The notes under the pieces were generated by a model. That model ran no database searches. It was not told the DNA's origin and was given only the letters and a program-made list of their open reading frames with translations. DNA of 64,000 nt from Cyclobacteriaceae bacterium (GTDB lineage Bacteria > Bacteroidota > Bacteroidia > Cytophagales > Cyclobacteriaceae): NCBI GenBank assembly GCA_019638355.1, contig JAHBTY010000003.1, positions 645,325 to 709,324 of the forward strand, given 5' to 3'. Position numbers and translations under genes: made by a program. This document shows positions 63,854-64,000 of the stretch, one piece after another; positions within the stretch are counted from its first letter, which is position 1, and each line of letters starts with the position of its first letter.

Positions 63854-64000
63854 ATGAAAACAATCTTCACCATTTTACTCGCAGTTGTATTCGCGAATTT
63901 GTATAGCCAGCAACTCATTGACTCGAACCAACGCGAAATCGTATTCACTTCTGTGAATGTGGTACCGATGGATACCGAACAAGTTTTACACAACCAAATG
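63854..64000 (+). CDS. Secreted amidohydrolase-like protein, 5' end only
   Basis: Open from ATG at 63854 to the window end, 49 codons. A signal peptide (MKTIFTILLAVVFANLYSQ) is followed by IVFTSVNVVPMDTEQVLHNQ, the usual first beta strands of imidazolonepropionase-like amidohydrolases. The metal-binding motifs would lie beyond the window, so the call rests on a short segment. Confidence 0.55.
   Translation, partial: MKTIFTILLAVVFANLYSQQLIDSNQREIVFTSVNVVPMDTEQVLHNQM

Overview
The window looks like chromosomal DNA of a free-living member of the Bacteroidota, most likely order Cytophagales. The clues are a SusC/SusD polysaccharide-utilisation locus, a type IX secretion type B C-terminal sorting domain, many outer-membrane barrels and lipoproteins with acidic surface-export signals, starts without obvious Shine-Dalgarno sequences, and the typical Bacteroidota order DUF177-rpmF-fabH-efp-accB-accC. 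No phage, complete insertion sequence or CRISPR array is seen. One tRNA gene (Glu, UUC) is present.

Layout. 1-5.7 kb (minus): a three-gene cluster of the kind common in Planctomycetes (membrane/cytochrome c/hexosaminidase-C protein cut by the window edge, DUF1501 Tat protein, DUF1549/DUF1553 cytochrome lipoprotein). 5.7-7.9 kb: two outer-membrane barrel proteins and a lipoprotein. 8.0 kb: a Crp/Fnr regulator. 9-13.5 kb (minus): fatty-acid initiation and translation genes (DUF177, rpmF, fabH, efp, accB, accC). 13.6-22.4 kb: housekeeping genes (TerB-like, pdxA, rsmA, mgtE, pentapeptide membrane protein, greA, HIT, gpsA with an overlapping large acyltransferase). 22.6-29.1 kb: a large T9SS-sorted adhesin-like protein, a DCC thiol protein, fabD, folK and sppA.

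29.1-32.8 kb is the most unusual stretch. Five tandem 43-codon lipoprotein genes sit on an exact 171-bp period, all ending in the same 17 residues. A sixth 46-codon secreted peptide carries a related C-terminal motif. They lie between sppA (signal peptide peptidase) and a divergently transcribed histidine kinase whose periplasmic sensor is made of TPR repeats. I propose, as inference only, a peptide-signalling or surface-peptide system.

32.8-47.4 kb: metG, a small secreted protein, tRNA-Glu, gapA, a LysR regulator divergent from an isocitrate dehydrogenase with two LysR-type boxes between them, a small protein, an SbtA-like bicarbonate permease, a DUF2238 membrane protein, and a TetR-TolC-MFP-RND efflux operon.

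47.5-60.4 kb (plus): a 7TM-DISM receptor fused to the DNA-binding half of an IS1595-type transposase, directly upstream of a glycan locus (SusC, SusD, a double LamG lipoprotein, a GH144-like glycosidase, a GH3 beta-glucosidase). Known relatives suggest beta-1,2-glucan as substrate. The receptor may be a one-component, membrane-tethered regulator of the locus. 60.4-64 kb: two barrel proteins, a YebC-family regulator, a YdeI/DUF1801 protein and the start of a probable amidohydrolase.
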